Source: VXMF01 sp965206775
GTDB taxonomy: Bacteria > Acidobacteriota > Terriglobia > Bryobacterales > UBA6623
Assembly: GCA_965206775.1 (NCBI GenBank)
Contig: CBDBKU010000002.1
Coordinates: 62,001-126,000 of the forward strand
Direction of reading: 5' to 3'
DNA length: 64,000 nt
The notes below the pieces were generated by a model that did not search any database, was not told the DNA's origin, and was given only the letters and a program-made list of their open reading frames with translations. Shown piece by piece: positions 44,664-53,096 of the stretch. Both the position numbers and the translations under genes were made by a program. Each line of letters starts with the position of its first letter. Position 1 is the first letter of the stretch.

Positions 44664-45898
44664 CGGACACCTCCCGGCCAGGGAAGGGCCAGTGCGCGGA
44701 GAGCCTCCAAATCAACCTTGGCATAGATCTTGGTGGTGTCGGGATGGGCGTGCCCCAGAACGTCGCCGATCTCGGCGAGCGAGGACCCGTTGTGCAGCAT
44801 GCCGGCTGCGAGACCGTGGCGGAACTGATGTGCGCCGTTTGTCGGAGCGACCACGCCGGCACTCTGGATGGCGCGGCGGACCACGCAGGAAATTCCGCTC
44901 GCCCCCCGGAATCTGCCGATCGGGGCCTTGACACGCAGGAATACATTCCGACTTTGACACGGCGGGCGGCTGTGACGCAGGTAATCGGCGATCGCCTCAC
45001 CAACCTCCTGGGACAGGGGCAAAGTGGTGCGCTTCCCGCCTTTCGTCCACGGCCGCAGCGTTCCGTTGATCCAGTTAATGTCATCGAGTTCGAGCGACTG
45101 GATCTCGCTCGCACGCAATCCCAGCCGTGCAAGCAGCAGCAGCATGGCATAGTCGCGACGGCCCAAGGCGGAACTGCGATCGATGCTGGCCAACAGCGCG
45201 GTAACTTGATCGGCTGCAATCCCTCTCGGTATCTGTGGCCTGCACCAGTTGGCGACCACTGGAACGGCGGCGATCAACTCCGGACTGGTCTCGCCGAGAT
45301 AGCAGGCATAGCGGAGAAAGGACCGCAGCGCGGAGGCCATGACCTTCGCACGCTTCGGGTGCAAATCCGGCGCCTTGCGTTGAACGAACCGCACGACAGC
45401 GTCAGCAGACAGGGACGAGAGTGTCACAGGCCCCGAGGCGAACCGGTGCTGCAGCAGGCTCCGGACAAACGGCAGGTAGTTCGCTAGCGTCGCCGGTGCC
45501 AGGCCACGCATCTGGCGCAAGTAGTGTGCATAGGCCTGCACGCAGCGCTCGGCATCGGTCATGGGGCCTGCGGGCGCCTCTTCGAACGCCAGCACGCCCT
45601 CTTGCTGCAGAAAATCTGTTAGTTGCCGAAGTGCGGCTCTGTCGCCTTGGTGGGGTCGCAGCCTGCGGGCTCGATGCTGGAGGTATTGGGCCGGGTGATC
45701 CGAGTTGATGTCAGCGAGCTCGATTGCTCCCTGCTTGAGCCATTGGCTGAAACAGGCTGCCAGCAGGATCTTGCGACTGATCGTTGTGCGAGCGTAGCCC
45801 TGTGCGCTCACCCAATCCGCGAACGCATCGAGCCAGCCCGCCAAGGGACCGTCGCGCCATTGTGGGCGGACAAGTGGATTGCCGGTGGTATCGCTCAT
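44660..45898 (-). CDS. ritA: RitA tyrosine recombinase of RIT-3
   Basis: A 412-residue recombinase with the long N-terminal domain typical of RitA. Catalytic residues: Arg in LLLARLGLRASEIQSLEL, GAHQFRHGLAAGMLHNG and GHAHPDTTKIYAKVDLEAL with His and the nucleophile Tyr. The start ATG 45898 is preceded by a GAGGAT-like ribosome binding site. About 100 bases separate it from the element end. Intact. Confidence 0.88.
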   Translation of the reverse strand: MSDTTGNPLVRPQWRDGPLAGWLDAFADWVSAQGYARTTISRKILLAACFSQWLKQGAIELADINSDHPAQYLQHRARRLRPHQGDRAALRQLTDFLQQEGVLAFEEAPAGPMTDAERCVQAYAHYLRQMRGLAPATLANYLPFVRSLLQHRFASGPVTLSSLSADAVVRFVQRKAPDLHPKRAKVMASALRSFLRYACYLGETSPELIAAVPVVANWCRPQIPRGIAADQVTALLASIDRSSALGRRDYAMLLLLARLGLRASEIQSLELDDINWINGTLRPWTKGGKRTTLPLSQEVGEAIADYLRHSRPPCQSRNVFLRVKAPIGRFRGASGISCVVRRAIQSAGVVAPTNGAHQFRHGLAAGMLHNGSSLAEIGDVLGHAHPDTTKIYAKVDLEALRALALPWPGGVR

Positions 45899-46024
45899 TC
45901 TGAACTCCTATCCTCATTGAAGGGCAACGATTGGAGTTCCGATTATGTCGTGTAATCGTCGAATTACTACATGGAAAACATGGAAAAACCGAATTTACCT
46001 GAGATAAAAAAGAACAAGAGATAA

Positions 46025-47088
46025 TGCCGCAGGCAGTGGGGCCCGCACGGCGCGAAGTCGAATCCACCGCGCTGTTTCCAAAGGAGGAACGCGGAGGAAA
46101 CGCTTTTCGGCGACAGCGGCGCGATCGGTCGGCGGCTGCGCAAGAACACCTCCCGACAGGTGCTCGCGGGCCGTTCGCGGCGGAGATACTCAAGCAAGGC
46201 GGTACCGGCCTCCCTGGTCAGAGGCAAGTGGATCGGGGAGCGTGCCTTTGGTCTTTGAATGTGGAACGCTGCCCCTTGCCAGCGGATGTCGTCGAGGCGC
46301 AGGCTGGCGATCTCGCTGCAGCGCAGGCCGTACGTGGCCGCCATCAGGAACATGGCGTAATCCCGCTGTCCCGTCCTTGCCGTCGGGTCAATGGAGGCGA
46401 GGAACGCCCGGACCGTGTCCCACGGCAGGGCCCGGGGCAGCCGTTCCGCCCGGTACACGCGCGGCAGGGAGAGGCTGCGGTCCAGCCCGGGAGCCGACTC
46501 GCCACGACTGGCTAGGAAGCGCAGGAAGACACGCAGGGACGAAACGGCATCCAGAAGGCTCGCCCGGCCGAAGCGCGGCGCTATGGCCTTGACGAACTCC
46601 TCAAGTCGTGCAGCGCGGAGTTCGCGTAGCCCCTCCGCCCCCTCGTCGAATTCCAGGAACGCCAGCAGTTCCCGCGGCAGGCGGACGCTCCTGCGAACCG
46701 TCGAGGCTGCCAGGCCCCGCACGTCGAGCAAATACTCGCGATAGCCGTCCAGCAAGCGATCGCCGGGGGTGCGGGCCGGAACCGCGAGCAAATCCAGTGC
46801 ACCGAGATAGTCCGCCAGTGACCGCACGAGGGAACTCATGCGGATGTCATCCCGGGCGCGGGGCGGGCCGAGGGACAGCAACTGGTCCCGGGAGAGGCGC
46901 TTCGCATCGAAGTCGCCGTGACGGCTCAGCACCATTTCGAATGCGGGTGCCTTTTGAATCCGGGCGCGGGTGGAGTTCCGGGAGAGCCCCTTCCCGACGA
47001 GCCAGACGGCGAATCCCTCCAGCAGAGGGCCGAGCAGCGGCAGTAGGGTCAGGCGCACATGCGCCCGAGGGAAAAGTTCATTGATCAT
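46025..47088 (-). pseudogene. ritA: ritA of RIT-2, 5' part
   Basis: The first 354 codons of ritA of RIT-2 from ATG 47088, which has an AAGGAGG ribosome binding site. It includes the Arg box MAATYGLRCSEIASLRL and ends PCGPHCLRH at the RIT-3 junction. Beyond the junction the frame runs on into RIT-3 DNA (YLLFFFISGKFGF) and stops at 45967. The truncated protein keeps the DNA-binding domain and the first catalytic Arg, but lacks the nucleophile Tyr. Confidence 0.88.
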
Positions 47089-47141
47089 CGTGACCTCCTT
47101 GGCATCAAGTTTGACGCCGGTCACGAGAGTACGAGAACCGA

Positions 47142-47224
47142 ATTATGGTGAGTTCTGACCCGGCAACTGCCTTTTTTTCAGAGGGTTGCCGGGTCTTCTC
47201 ACCATAAGCGGGAACTCACCATGA
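47142..47224. repeat. RIT-2 right inverted repeat (83 bp)
   Basis: Perfect inverted match to 40312-40394. It is followed directly by the host hexamer GCGCGG (47225-47230), where istA resumes. Confidence 0.92.
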
Positions 47225-48100
47225 GCGCGGCACTATGAGATGGCAATCGTGCCTGCGAGGCCGTATCGCCCCAAGGACAAAGCGAAGGTCGAGAAATGCG
47301 TCCAATGGGTAGAACAGAGCCTGCTGGAAGCGCTGCGCCACGAGCGATTCACAAGCCTGGGGGAGCTGAACGAGGCGATTGCCGAGCTGCGAGACGTGCT
47401 GAACGCGAAGCCGTTCCAGAAGCGTCCCGAATCCCGGTTGGAGCTGTTCGAGGAACTGGACCGGCCGGCCTTGCGGCCACTGCCGGCGCAGCGTTACGAG
47501 TATGCCGAGTGGACCCAGGGGCGAGTGAACATCGACTACCACGTGGCGGCGGGCAGGCATCGTTACTCGGTGCCGTGCGAATTGGTGCAGCAGCAAGTGG
47601 AGCTGCGCCTGACGGCCAGCTGCGTGGAAGTGCTGCATCAGGGCCGGCGGGTGGCGTTGCATGTGCGCAGCCGGGTGCAGGGAGGCTTCACGACGCAGCC
47701 GGCGCACCGGCCGAAGTCGCACCGCGAGCACGGGGAGTGGCCGCCGGAACGGATCCGGGAATGGGCGGGCACGGTGGGTCCGAGCACGGGACGCGCGGTG
47801 AGCGAGCTGCTGGAGGAGAGCGAGTACCCGCAGGAGAGATACGGGAGCTGCCTGGGCATCATGCGCCTGGCGCGGCAGTGCGGGGACGAGCGCATGGAAG
47901 CGGCGGCGCAGCGGGCGCTGCACTACGGGACGGTCAGCTACGCCAGCATCAAGGCGATGCTGGCGAGCGGGGCGGACCGGCAGCCGCTGGAGGGCGAGCC
48001 GTCCGCTGGCGAGCCGGTCGAGCACGACAACGTGCGCGGCGGCCGCTACTACGGGGAGGCGCCCTCCGGTGGCAGGAGCCAGGAGGAGCGGAGATGCTAG
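47225..48100 (+). pseudogene. istA: IS21-type istA, 3' part
   Basis: C-terminal part of IstA: AIVPARPYRPKDKAKVEKCV with the catalytic Glu, then the beta-barrel region (GRVNIDYHVAAGRHRYSVPC) and a Pro/Arg-rich C-terminal domain. The frame is open from the RIT-2 junction to the stop at 48098-48100, which overlaps istB. An ATG at 47240 could give a short C-terminal protein without the first two catalytic Asp residues. Confidence 0.9.
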
Positions 48101-48861
48101 TGCAACCAACGCTGGAGCAGCTGTACGCCCTGCGGCTGAACGGCATGGCGGAGGCGTTCCGCCGGCAGCTGGAGGACCCGGCCGCGAGCGAGCTGGCCTT
48201 CGAGGAGCGCTTTGCGCTGCTGGTCGATTCGCAGTGGACGTGGAAGCAGAGCCGGGCGCAGACGCGGCGCCTGGCGCTGGCGAAGCTGAAGCAGCAGGCG
48301 TGCGTGGAGGACATCGACTTCCGGCATCCGCGCGGGCTGGAGCGGGGGCGCTGGATGAGCCTGGCGCACGAGTCGGCCTGGATCCGGCGCAAGCAGAACG
48401 TCGTGCTGGTCGGCCCGACCGGAGTCGGGAAAAGCTTCCTGGCGTGCGCCCTGGCGCAGAAGGCCTGCCGCGACGGCTTCAGCGCTCTCTACACGCGGGC
48501 GCCGCAACTGTTCCGGGACCTGCAGGCGGCGCGTGCCGAAGGCAGCCTGACGCGCCTGCTGGAGAAGCTGGCGCGCATTGACGCGCTGGTGGTCGACGAT
48601 TTCGCCCTCGCTCCGATGACGGAACTGGAGCGGCGCGACTTCCTCGATATCTGCGACGACCGCTTCCGGCTGCGCTCGACGATTCTCACCTCGCAGCTGC
48701 CGACGGATCTGTGGCACGGCCCGGTCGGCGATCCGAGCGTGGCCGATTCGATCCTGGATCGCATGGTGCATAACGCGCACCGCTTCGAACTGCGCGGCGA
48801 GTCGCTGCGCAAGCTCCAGGGCCGCGCCGAGATCGCGGCCGCGGAAGGAGAGCAGTCATGA
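48094..48861 (+). CDS. istB: IstB AAA+ ATPase of IS21-type element
   Basis: A 255-residue ATPase that directs IstA to target DNA. Walker A is LVGPTGVGKSFLACALAQ (about residues 105-122), Walker B is DALVVDDFALAPM, and the sensor region is STILTSQLPTDLWHG. An N-terminal helical domain (PTLEQLYALRLNGMAEAFRR) mediates contacts. The start ATG 48094 overlaps the istA stop by seven bases, as usual. Length is normal. It should be functional even though istA is broken. Confidence 0.93.
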   Translation: MLVQPTLEQLYALRLNGMAEAFRRQLEDPAASELAFEERFALLVDSQWTWKQSRAQTRRLALAKLKQQACVEDIDFRHPRGLERGRWMSLAHESAWIRRKQNVVLVGPTGVGKSFLACALAQKACRDGFSALYTRAPQLFRDLQAARAEGSLTRLLEKLARIDALVVDDFALAPMTELERRDFLDICDDRFRLRSTILTSQLPTDLWHGPVGDPSVADSILDRMVHNAHRFELRGESLRKLQGRAEIAAAEGEQS

Positions 48862-49640
48862 GGGCGGGCTACCGGCTCAAGCGCCGGCGCGGGTTCTTCG
48901 CCGCCGGAGTCGAGTTCGAGCGGGCCTCGCGCGAATTGAGCGACGGTGCCTTCAAGGTGTTCGTGCACGTGTGCCTGCAAGCGGAACGCGCCAGCGGGCG
49001 GCTGGCCTTCGAACGCGCCGATCTGGCGCTCCGCCTGAGCAAGAGCCGCAGCGCGCTCGGGCGCCACCTGCGCGAACTGGTCCGCGCCCGGGTCTGCGAC
49101 CTCGAGACCGCTCCCAACCAGCACTGCGGCTCGGTGCTGGCCGTGCGGGCCGAATACTGGCCCTACCGCGCCGCGAGCGCCCCGCCGGCAGATCCTCCGG
49201 ATGCCGCTGCCAGGGCCTACGTCGGGACCGTGCGCCAGGCCTTCCTCGGCCCCGCCTGCGTGCAGGCGGCCTTCGGCCCCGCCGACGAGCGTCTCGCCGC
49301 TGCCTGGCACGCCGCCGGCGTGCCCTTGGCCACCGTCCGGCGCGCCATCCTGCTCGGCTGCGTGCGCAAGTCGATGTCGCTGATCGACCGGCCCGCCGCG
49401 CAGCCCGTGCGCAGCCTCCGCTTCTTCGAAGCGTTGCTGCGCGAAGTTGAGCGCGAGCGATTCCCCGACTCCTACTGGCAGCACCTGGAGTTCAATCTCG
49501 GACGCTGCGAGGACTACTGGCGGCACAAGCCCGACACCGCGCCGGGTCGTGCCCGACCGAATTTGGAACAGGCAAGCTCCCGGCCCAAGGCCGAGGCTTC
49601 CTCCCACGACCCTCTGCACACGAAAGGAAAGACGAGATGA
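48858..49640 (+). CDS. Third gene of the IS21-type element, winged-helix-like protein
   Basis: A 260-residue protein whose ATG overlaps the istB stop (ATGA), so it is co-translated with istB and lies inside the element's right end. Residues 28-75 (LSDGAFKVFVHVCLQAERAS; LRLSKSRSALGRHLRELV) look like a winged helix of the replication-initiator/MarR kind. The C-terminal half is Ala/Arg-rich and ends in a hydrophilic tail. Most IS21 elements have only istA and istB, so this is an accessory gene of unknown role. Confidence 0.75.
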   Translation: MRAGYRLKRRRGFFAAGVEFERASRELSDGAFKVFVHVCLQAERASGRLAFERADLALRLSKSRSALGRHLRELVRARVCDLETAPNQHCGSVLAVRAEYWPYRAASAPPADPPDAAARAYVGTVRQAFLGPACVQAAFGPADERLAAAWHAAGVPLATVRRAILLGCVRKSMSLIDRPAAQPVRSLRFFEALLREVERERFPDSYWQHLEFNLGRCEDYWRHKPDTAPGRARPNLEQASSRPKAEASSHDPLHTKGKTR

Positions 49641-49734
49641 TGATGACCATCCCTCCCCGGCCATCCGGGGATCCACTTGACGGAGGCGCTACCGGTACGG
49701 CATCCTGAGTCCGCCAGCGTCGCTTCGCTCCGAA

Positions 49735-49828
49735 GTGTTCACGTTCCTTCGGAACAGGTGTTCACGATGGATCGGAATGAGCGTTCACGTTCCTTCGGAA
49801 TGAGCGTTCACATTCGCCGGAATACGCA
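49735..49828. repeat. IS21-type right end with transposase-binding repeats
   Basis: GTTCACGTTCCTTCGGAA occurs at about 49738-49755 and 49783-49800, and shortened GTTCACGATGGATCGGAA and GTTCACATTCGCCGGAA versions lie between and after. The last copy ends at CA (49828). IS21 ends characteristically carry several such repeats and finish in CA. The same motif makes the 51-bp structure at 58573-58623. Confidence 0.7.
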
Positions 49829-50040
49829 CTGGAAACAAATCCGGTCGTGATCCACGTCCAGCAGGGCAAACGCTCTGGCCTGTAACGGAGTGGGCCTGGC
49901 CAGCAGCCGGAATTCGTGCTGATTGTCCGGGGAGAGGTTGGCGATGGTCTTGCGGCGGATGCGCTTGCCCTCGCGCCAGGCCCAGCGGAGGAGGACGGCC
50001 AGGGGGGCGGATGGGTGCGGGACTCGACGTAGAAGGCCAT
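49829..50040 (-). pseudogene. IS1634-type transposase, N-terminal fragment
   Basis: In mixed frames from MAFYVESRTHPP the fragment gives LLRWAWREGKRIRRKTIANL then SPDNQHEFRLLARP. This is the start of an IS1634-like transposase different from the one at 5807-7636. The rest was lost when the IS21-type right end arrived. Confidence 0.55.
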
Positions 50041-50242
50041 GGCGGATACATGGAAACAGAGATATCCAAGAATGATTTTAAAACAACGGATTCCAATCTG
50101 TCAAGCGGATAAATACATGGAAACAAGAATACAGGTACTGAGACACGCTAGAAGTCAGCAAGTCGTTCTAGGAAAAAGACTTAAGCACATGGAAAACCCT
50201 CTCCATACTCGTGAAGCTCAGCCTAAGCGCCAGGGGCCGCAA
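50041..50242. other. AT-richer non-coding stretch
   Basis: No gene. ACATGGAAAC recurs three times (about 50048, 50115 and 50188), possibly the upstream end of the IS1634-type remnant. Confidence 0.4.
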
Positions 50243-52822
50243 CTACCCACTCCGTAGCGCCGTCATCGGATCGATGCGAGCAGCGCGTCGCCCAGATAAG
50301 TATCCCGCTGCGGCACAGGCGGCAAGAAGAGTAGCGAATGCCCCTGCCCACGCCACGATATCCAAGGCACTCACCTCGAAGAGCAGTGACGTCATGACGC
50401 GAGTCATTCCCAGCGCCACCAACCCGCCAAGCGCAATACCAGTTGCAGCGGGCTGCAGCGCCGTCATCATCGCCGTGGTGACAACCCGACGTGGTCCAGC
50501 TCCGAGCGCCGACCGGATGCCGAGATCGAGCCGGCGCTCGACCACCGCCTGCGCGATGACGCTATAAACGCCAGCCACGACCAACATCAGGGCGATGACC
50601 CCGAAAGCCGAGACGAAGAGGGTCCCCGCACGCCGCTCGGCTTGCGAGCCGGAGATCAGTTGATCCATCGAGCGTATGTCTGTCACGAATGCGTGCTGAT
50701 CCACGGCGCGAATGCGTTCTCTCACTGACGGCGCCTCATTGAGCGCGTCACTCCTTGCTCGCGCGATCACGGTGACCGCCGCTTGCGGGAACAAGCCTTG
50801 AGGAAGATAGATGTCGAGAGTCGGACCCACCTCGAGCCCCGAATACCGAACATCTCCCGCGACGCCGACCACCGTCATTTTCCAGTCCCCAAAAGCTTCG
50901 CCAAAGCTTATGTGCCTCCCAAGCGGGTCCCGCCCTTGCCAATAGCGCTTCGCGAACGAGTCGCTGACCAAGATGCTGCGGGGAGCCCCACGCTGACCCT
51001 CCTCGTCGCCCGCCTCGAAAGCCCGGCCGGCCACGATAGGGATTTGCATGGTGGCGAAGTAGCCCGGGCTCACTATGCGCATGCCATAGTTCGGCTTCTC
51101 TGTATCGTTCGCAGGCACGTACCCTTCGATGGTGCCCCGTCCATCGGAGACGTAGCTCCCGGGCCGCATCGGAACGCCGTGCACCACTGCCGCGTCGCTG
51201 ATTGATGGGAGTGACCGAACCTCTTCAAGCACCTCGCGCGCGAAGACTGCGTTGTGATCCCAGCCGAACTTGTTGGCCGGGAGCGAGATGGTCATCGTCA
51301 GCAGGTTGTCCTGGTTGAACCCGATCTCAACCTGACTGGCCCGGAATGCGCTCCGGACCAACAGCCCCGCTCCAACGAGCAGGACGATGGCGAGCGCGAC
51401 TTCGGCTGAGACAAGAACGCCAACCAAGCGGTCATGCAATCTTCCCAGCGTCAGACTACGTCCGCCGAGACTGGACACCAGAGTGCCATCGGTCCGGGCG
51501 GATTGAATGGCCGGCGCGAGGCCGGCTATACAGGCAGTGGCGATGACGCTTGCGAGCACGAACACCAGAACAGTTAAGTTGATTTCCATCCCTTGGAGTA
51601 AGGGCAGACTCTGCGGCATCCAAGGTCTCGCCATGTTGATGGCCCACCCCGCGAGCAAGACGCCGAGCACACCGGCGCATGCAGCAAGAATGAGAGCCTC
51701 CATGAGTAACTGCCGCACTATCTTCCATCTGGGCGCACCGAGTGCCATGCGGGTCGCCACTTCGCTACGACGGGCGACGCCGCGTGCGAGAAGCAGCGTG
51801 GCCACATTCGAACACGCGATGAGCAGGAGCATGGCGGTAGAAAGGGACAGGAGTAAGATGCCGTTCCGCGACTCGCCCGCTATAAGTTCCTGCAAGGGCA
51901 CGACCTGGACTCTCCAGCCGCGGGTCGTCTCCGGGTATTGCTCCGCATGAAGGCGGGCGATGACATCCATCTCGGCTTGCGCCTGCGCGAGAGTCACACC
52001 CGGTCGCAGTCTTGCGACGACGTCAAACCAGGCGTCTCGCGGGCCCGGCTCGCCCAACTGGGTTGCCGAGACGAACTGCGGCATCCAGAAGTCGACCGTG
52101 TCAGTGACATTAGAATCTCCGAGCTGGAAATCGGCCTGGAGCGGAGGAAACGGGACCGGTGCCGTTGCTACACCGACAACAGTGCATCTGGTAGGACCGG
52201 CGCGAGAAAAATTGAGGGCGTAGAGATCGACGACGTTCCCTACGACCGCCTCATCCGAGTCGAAACGCCTTCGCCAGACCTCGTTGCCGAGTACCAACGT
52301 ATCCCCCGTGCGTGTCGATTCAAAAGAGCGCTGGGCACGCCTGTCCTCGGCCTGAAAGGAACGTCCGAGAAGCGGCGCGCCGAAGACGTCGAAGAATTTC
52401 GGAGTGGCGAGCAGTCCACTCAACCGGTCGCTTTGCGCACCATCGATCAAATCGACGGTTGCCCAGCGGTACCCGGCGATCGCCTCGAACGAACTCGTCT
52501 TGATCTGCCAGTCGGCGAGCAGCCCCGGGGCCACGCGCGTGGACGGAAAGTCGCTCACCGTGTCGACGCTTCGCAGCGTCACCAGACGATCGCTCTCAGG
52601 ATAGGGGAGCGGGCGGAGCAGCAATGTCTCAGCGACGCTGAACACGGCGGTGGTCGCTCCGATCCCGAGCGCGAGATTCGTCACGGTGACGGCGAAGAAC
52701 TCGCGATTGCGTCGGAAGTAACGAAGAGCGGTGCTGATGTCCCGGGCTGTCGACTGGACCTGGGTCACGGCGCCAACCTCGACTCGGTCACACAATAGCC
52801 TTCGGGGGACGTCATCTCCCAT
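50243..52822 (-). CDS. ADOP-type ABC transporter permease (MacB/FtsX family)
   Basis: About 859 residues in the typical ADOP layout. A first transmembrane helix (FAVTVTNLALGIGATTAVFSVAETLLLRPLPYP) is followed by a periplasmic MacB core domain. Three FtsX helices come next (LLLIACSNVATLLLARGVARRSEVATRMALGA), then a second helix-core-helices half ending AARIDPMTALRSG. Such permeases work with a separate ATPase in export or mechanotransmission. The N-terminal cytoplasmic segment of the family lies just upstream in another frame (52850-52977), so an indel near 52810-52830 has removed it. The remaining protein is otherwise complete. Confidence 0.85.
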   Translation of the reverse strand: MGDDVPRRLLCDRVEVGAVTQVQSTARDISTALRYFRRNREFFAVTVTNLALGIGATTAVFSVAETLLLRPLPYPESDRLVTLRSVDTVSDFPSTRVAPGLLADWQIKTSSFEAIAGYRWATVDLIDGAQSDRLSGLLATPKFFDVFGAPLLGRSFQAEDRRAQRSFESTRTGDTLVLGNEVWRRRFDSDEAVVGNVVDLYALNFSRAGPTRCTVVGVATAPVPFPPLQADFQLGDSNVTDTVDFWMPQFVSATQLGEPGPRDAWFDVVARLRPGVTLAQAQAEMDVIARLHAEQYPETTRGWRVQVVPLQELIAGESRNGILLLSLSTAMLLLIACSNVATLLLARGVARRSEVATRMALGAPRWKIVRQLLMEALILAACAGVLGVLLAGWAINMARPWMPQSLPLLQGMEINLTVLVFVLASVIATACIAGLAPAIQSARTDGTLVSSLGGRSLTLGRLHDRLVGVLVSAEVALAIVLLVGAGLLVRSAFRASQVEIGFNQDNLLTMTISLPANKFGWDHNAVFAREVLEEVRSLPSISDAAVVHGVPMRPGSYVSDGRGTIEGYVPANDTEKPNYGMRIVSPGYFATMQIPIVAGRAFEAGDEEGQRGAPRSILVSDSFAKRYWQGRDPLGRHISFGEAFGDWKMTVVGVAGDVRYSGLEVGPTLDIYLPQGLFPQAAVTVIARARSDALNEAPSVRERIRAVDQHAFVTDIRSMDQLISGSQAERRAGTLFVSAFGVIALMLVVAGVYSVIAQAVVERRLDLGIRSALGAGPRRVVTTAMMTALQPAATGIALGGLVALGMTRVMTSLLFEVSALDIVAWAGAFATLLAACAAAGYLSGRRAARIDPMTALRSG

Positions 52823-52849
52823 TGGATTGTTCCACTAACGAGGGGGTTG

Positions 52850-52977
52850 AAGTGCGTCTCGAACTTGCCGTCGAGGTCCGGTTTGATCTTCCGACCCATC
52901 AGCAGGTCTCGAATGCGAGAGACAAGAGCCAACACTTGCATCCGCATGAGGCCTATCCTTCGGCGCAGGAGGCGCAC
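52850..52977 (-). pseudogene. N-terminal segment of the ADOP permease, out of frame
   Basis: LVSRIRDLLMGRKIKPDLDG then KFETHF matches the conserved cytoplasmic start of ADOP proteins (a helix with R-DLL and DLD-E-HL). It leads into SPEG near 52810, out of frame with the permease gene. It shows that the permease has an N-terminal frameshift. Confidence 0.6.
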
Positions 52978-53096
52978 CCTCGCACCAGCAATACGATCCT
53001 AGGCCTGCTTCTTGGTGGCGACGTCAATCGCGCCCGGGACTGTGGGTCCAGCGCGCCGGGCAAGACATCCACCGTAATCCCCTACCGCGTCAGGAT

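Larger units (their letters stand above)
42584..46024 (-). mobile_element. RIT-3: recombinase-in-trio element inside ritA of RIT-2
   Basis: ritC, ritB and ritA on the minus strand. The terminal inverted repeats are 42610-42639 and 45995-46024 (30 bp, four mismatches), with outer arms TTATCTCTTG / CAAGAGATAA. As in RIT-2, an extra 26 bp (42584-42609) lies outside the repeat on the ritC side. Host sequence AATGCCGC is repeated at 42576-42583 and 46023-46030, overlapping the right arm by two bases; the core shared with the host is TGCCGC. Confidence 0.9.
40286..47224 (-). mobile_element. RIT-2: recombinase-in-trio element inside istA
   Basis: ritC, ritB and a split ritA on the minus strand between perfect 83-bp inverted repeats (40312-40394 and 47142-47224). 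On the left an extra 26 bp (40286-40311) precedes the repeat. The host hexamer GCGCGG is present on both sides (40280-40285, 47225-47230), consistent with strand exchange over a 6-bp core. Each repeat contains an 11-bp stem hairpin with an A7/T7 loop. RIT-3 lies inside its ritA. Confidence 0.9.
39587..49828 (+). mobile_element. IS21-type element split by nested RIT elements
   Basis: The istA gene (39587-40285 and 47225-48100), istB (48094-48861), a third overlapping gene (48858-49640) and a right end with repeated GTTCACGTTCC motifs ending CA at 49828. RIT-2 with RIT-3 inside interrupts istA. The left end expected upstream of istA is missing where RIT-1 abuts it. Without the RIT insertions the element would be about 3.3 kb. 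Confidence 0.85.

Noticed and set aside
45967..46024. C-terminal tail YLLFFFISGKFGF as a membrane anchor of RitA
   Set aside because: These codons lie in the end of the inserted RIT-3 element and are a by-product of the insertion.
49738..49828. Short regularly spaced repeats resembling a CRISPR array
   Set aside because: Only three or four imperfect repeats, unequal spacing, located at an IS21-type end and ending in CA; no cas genes are present.
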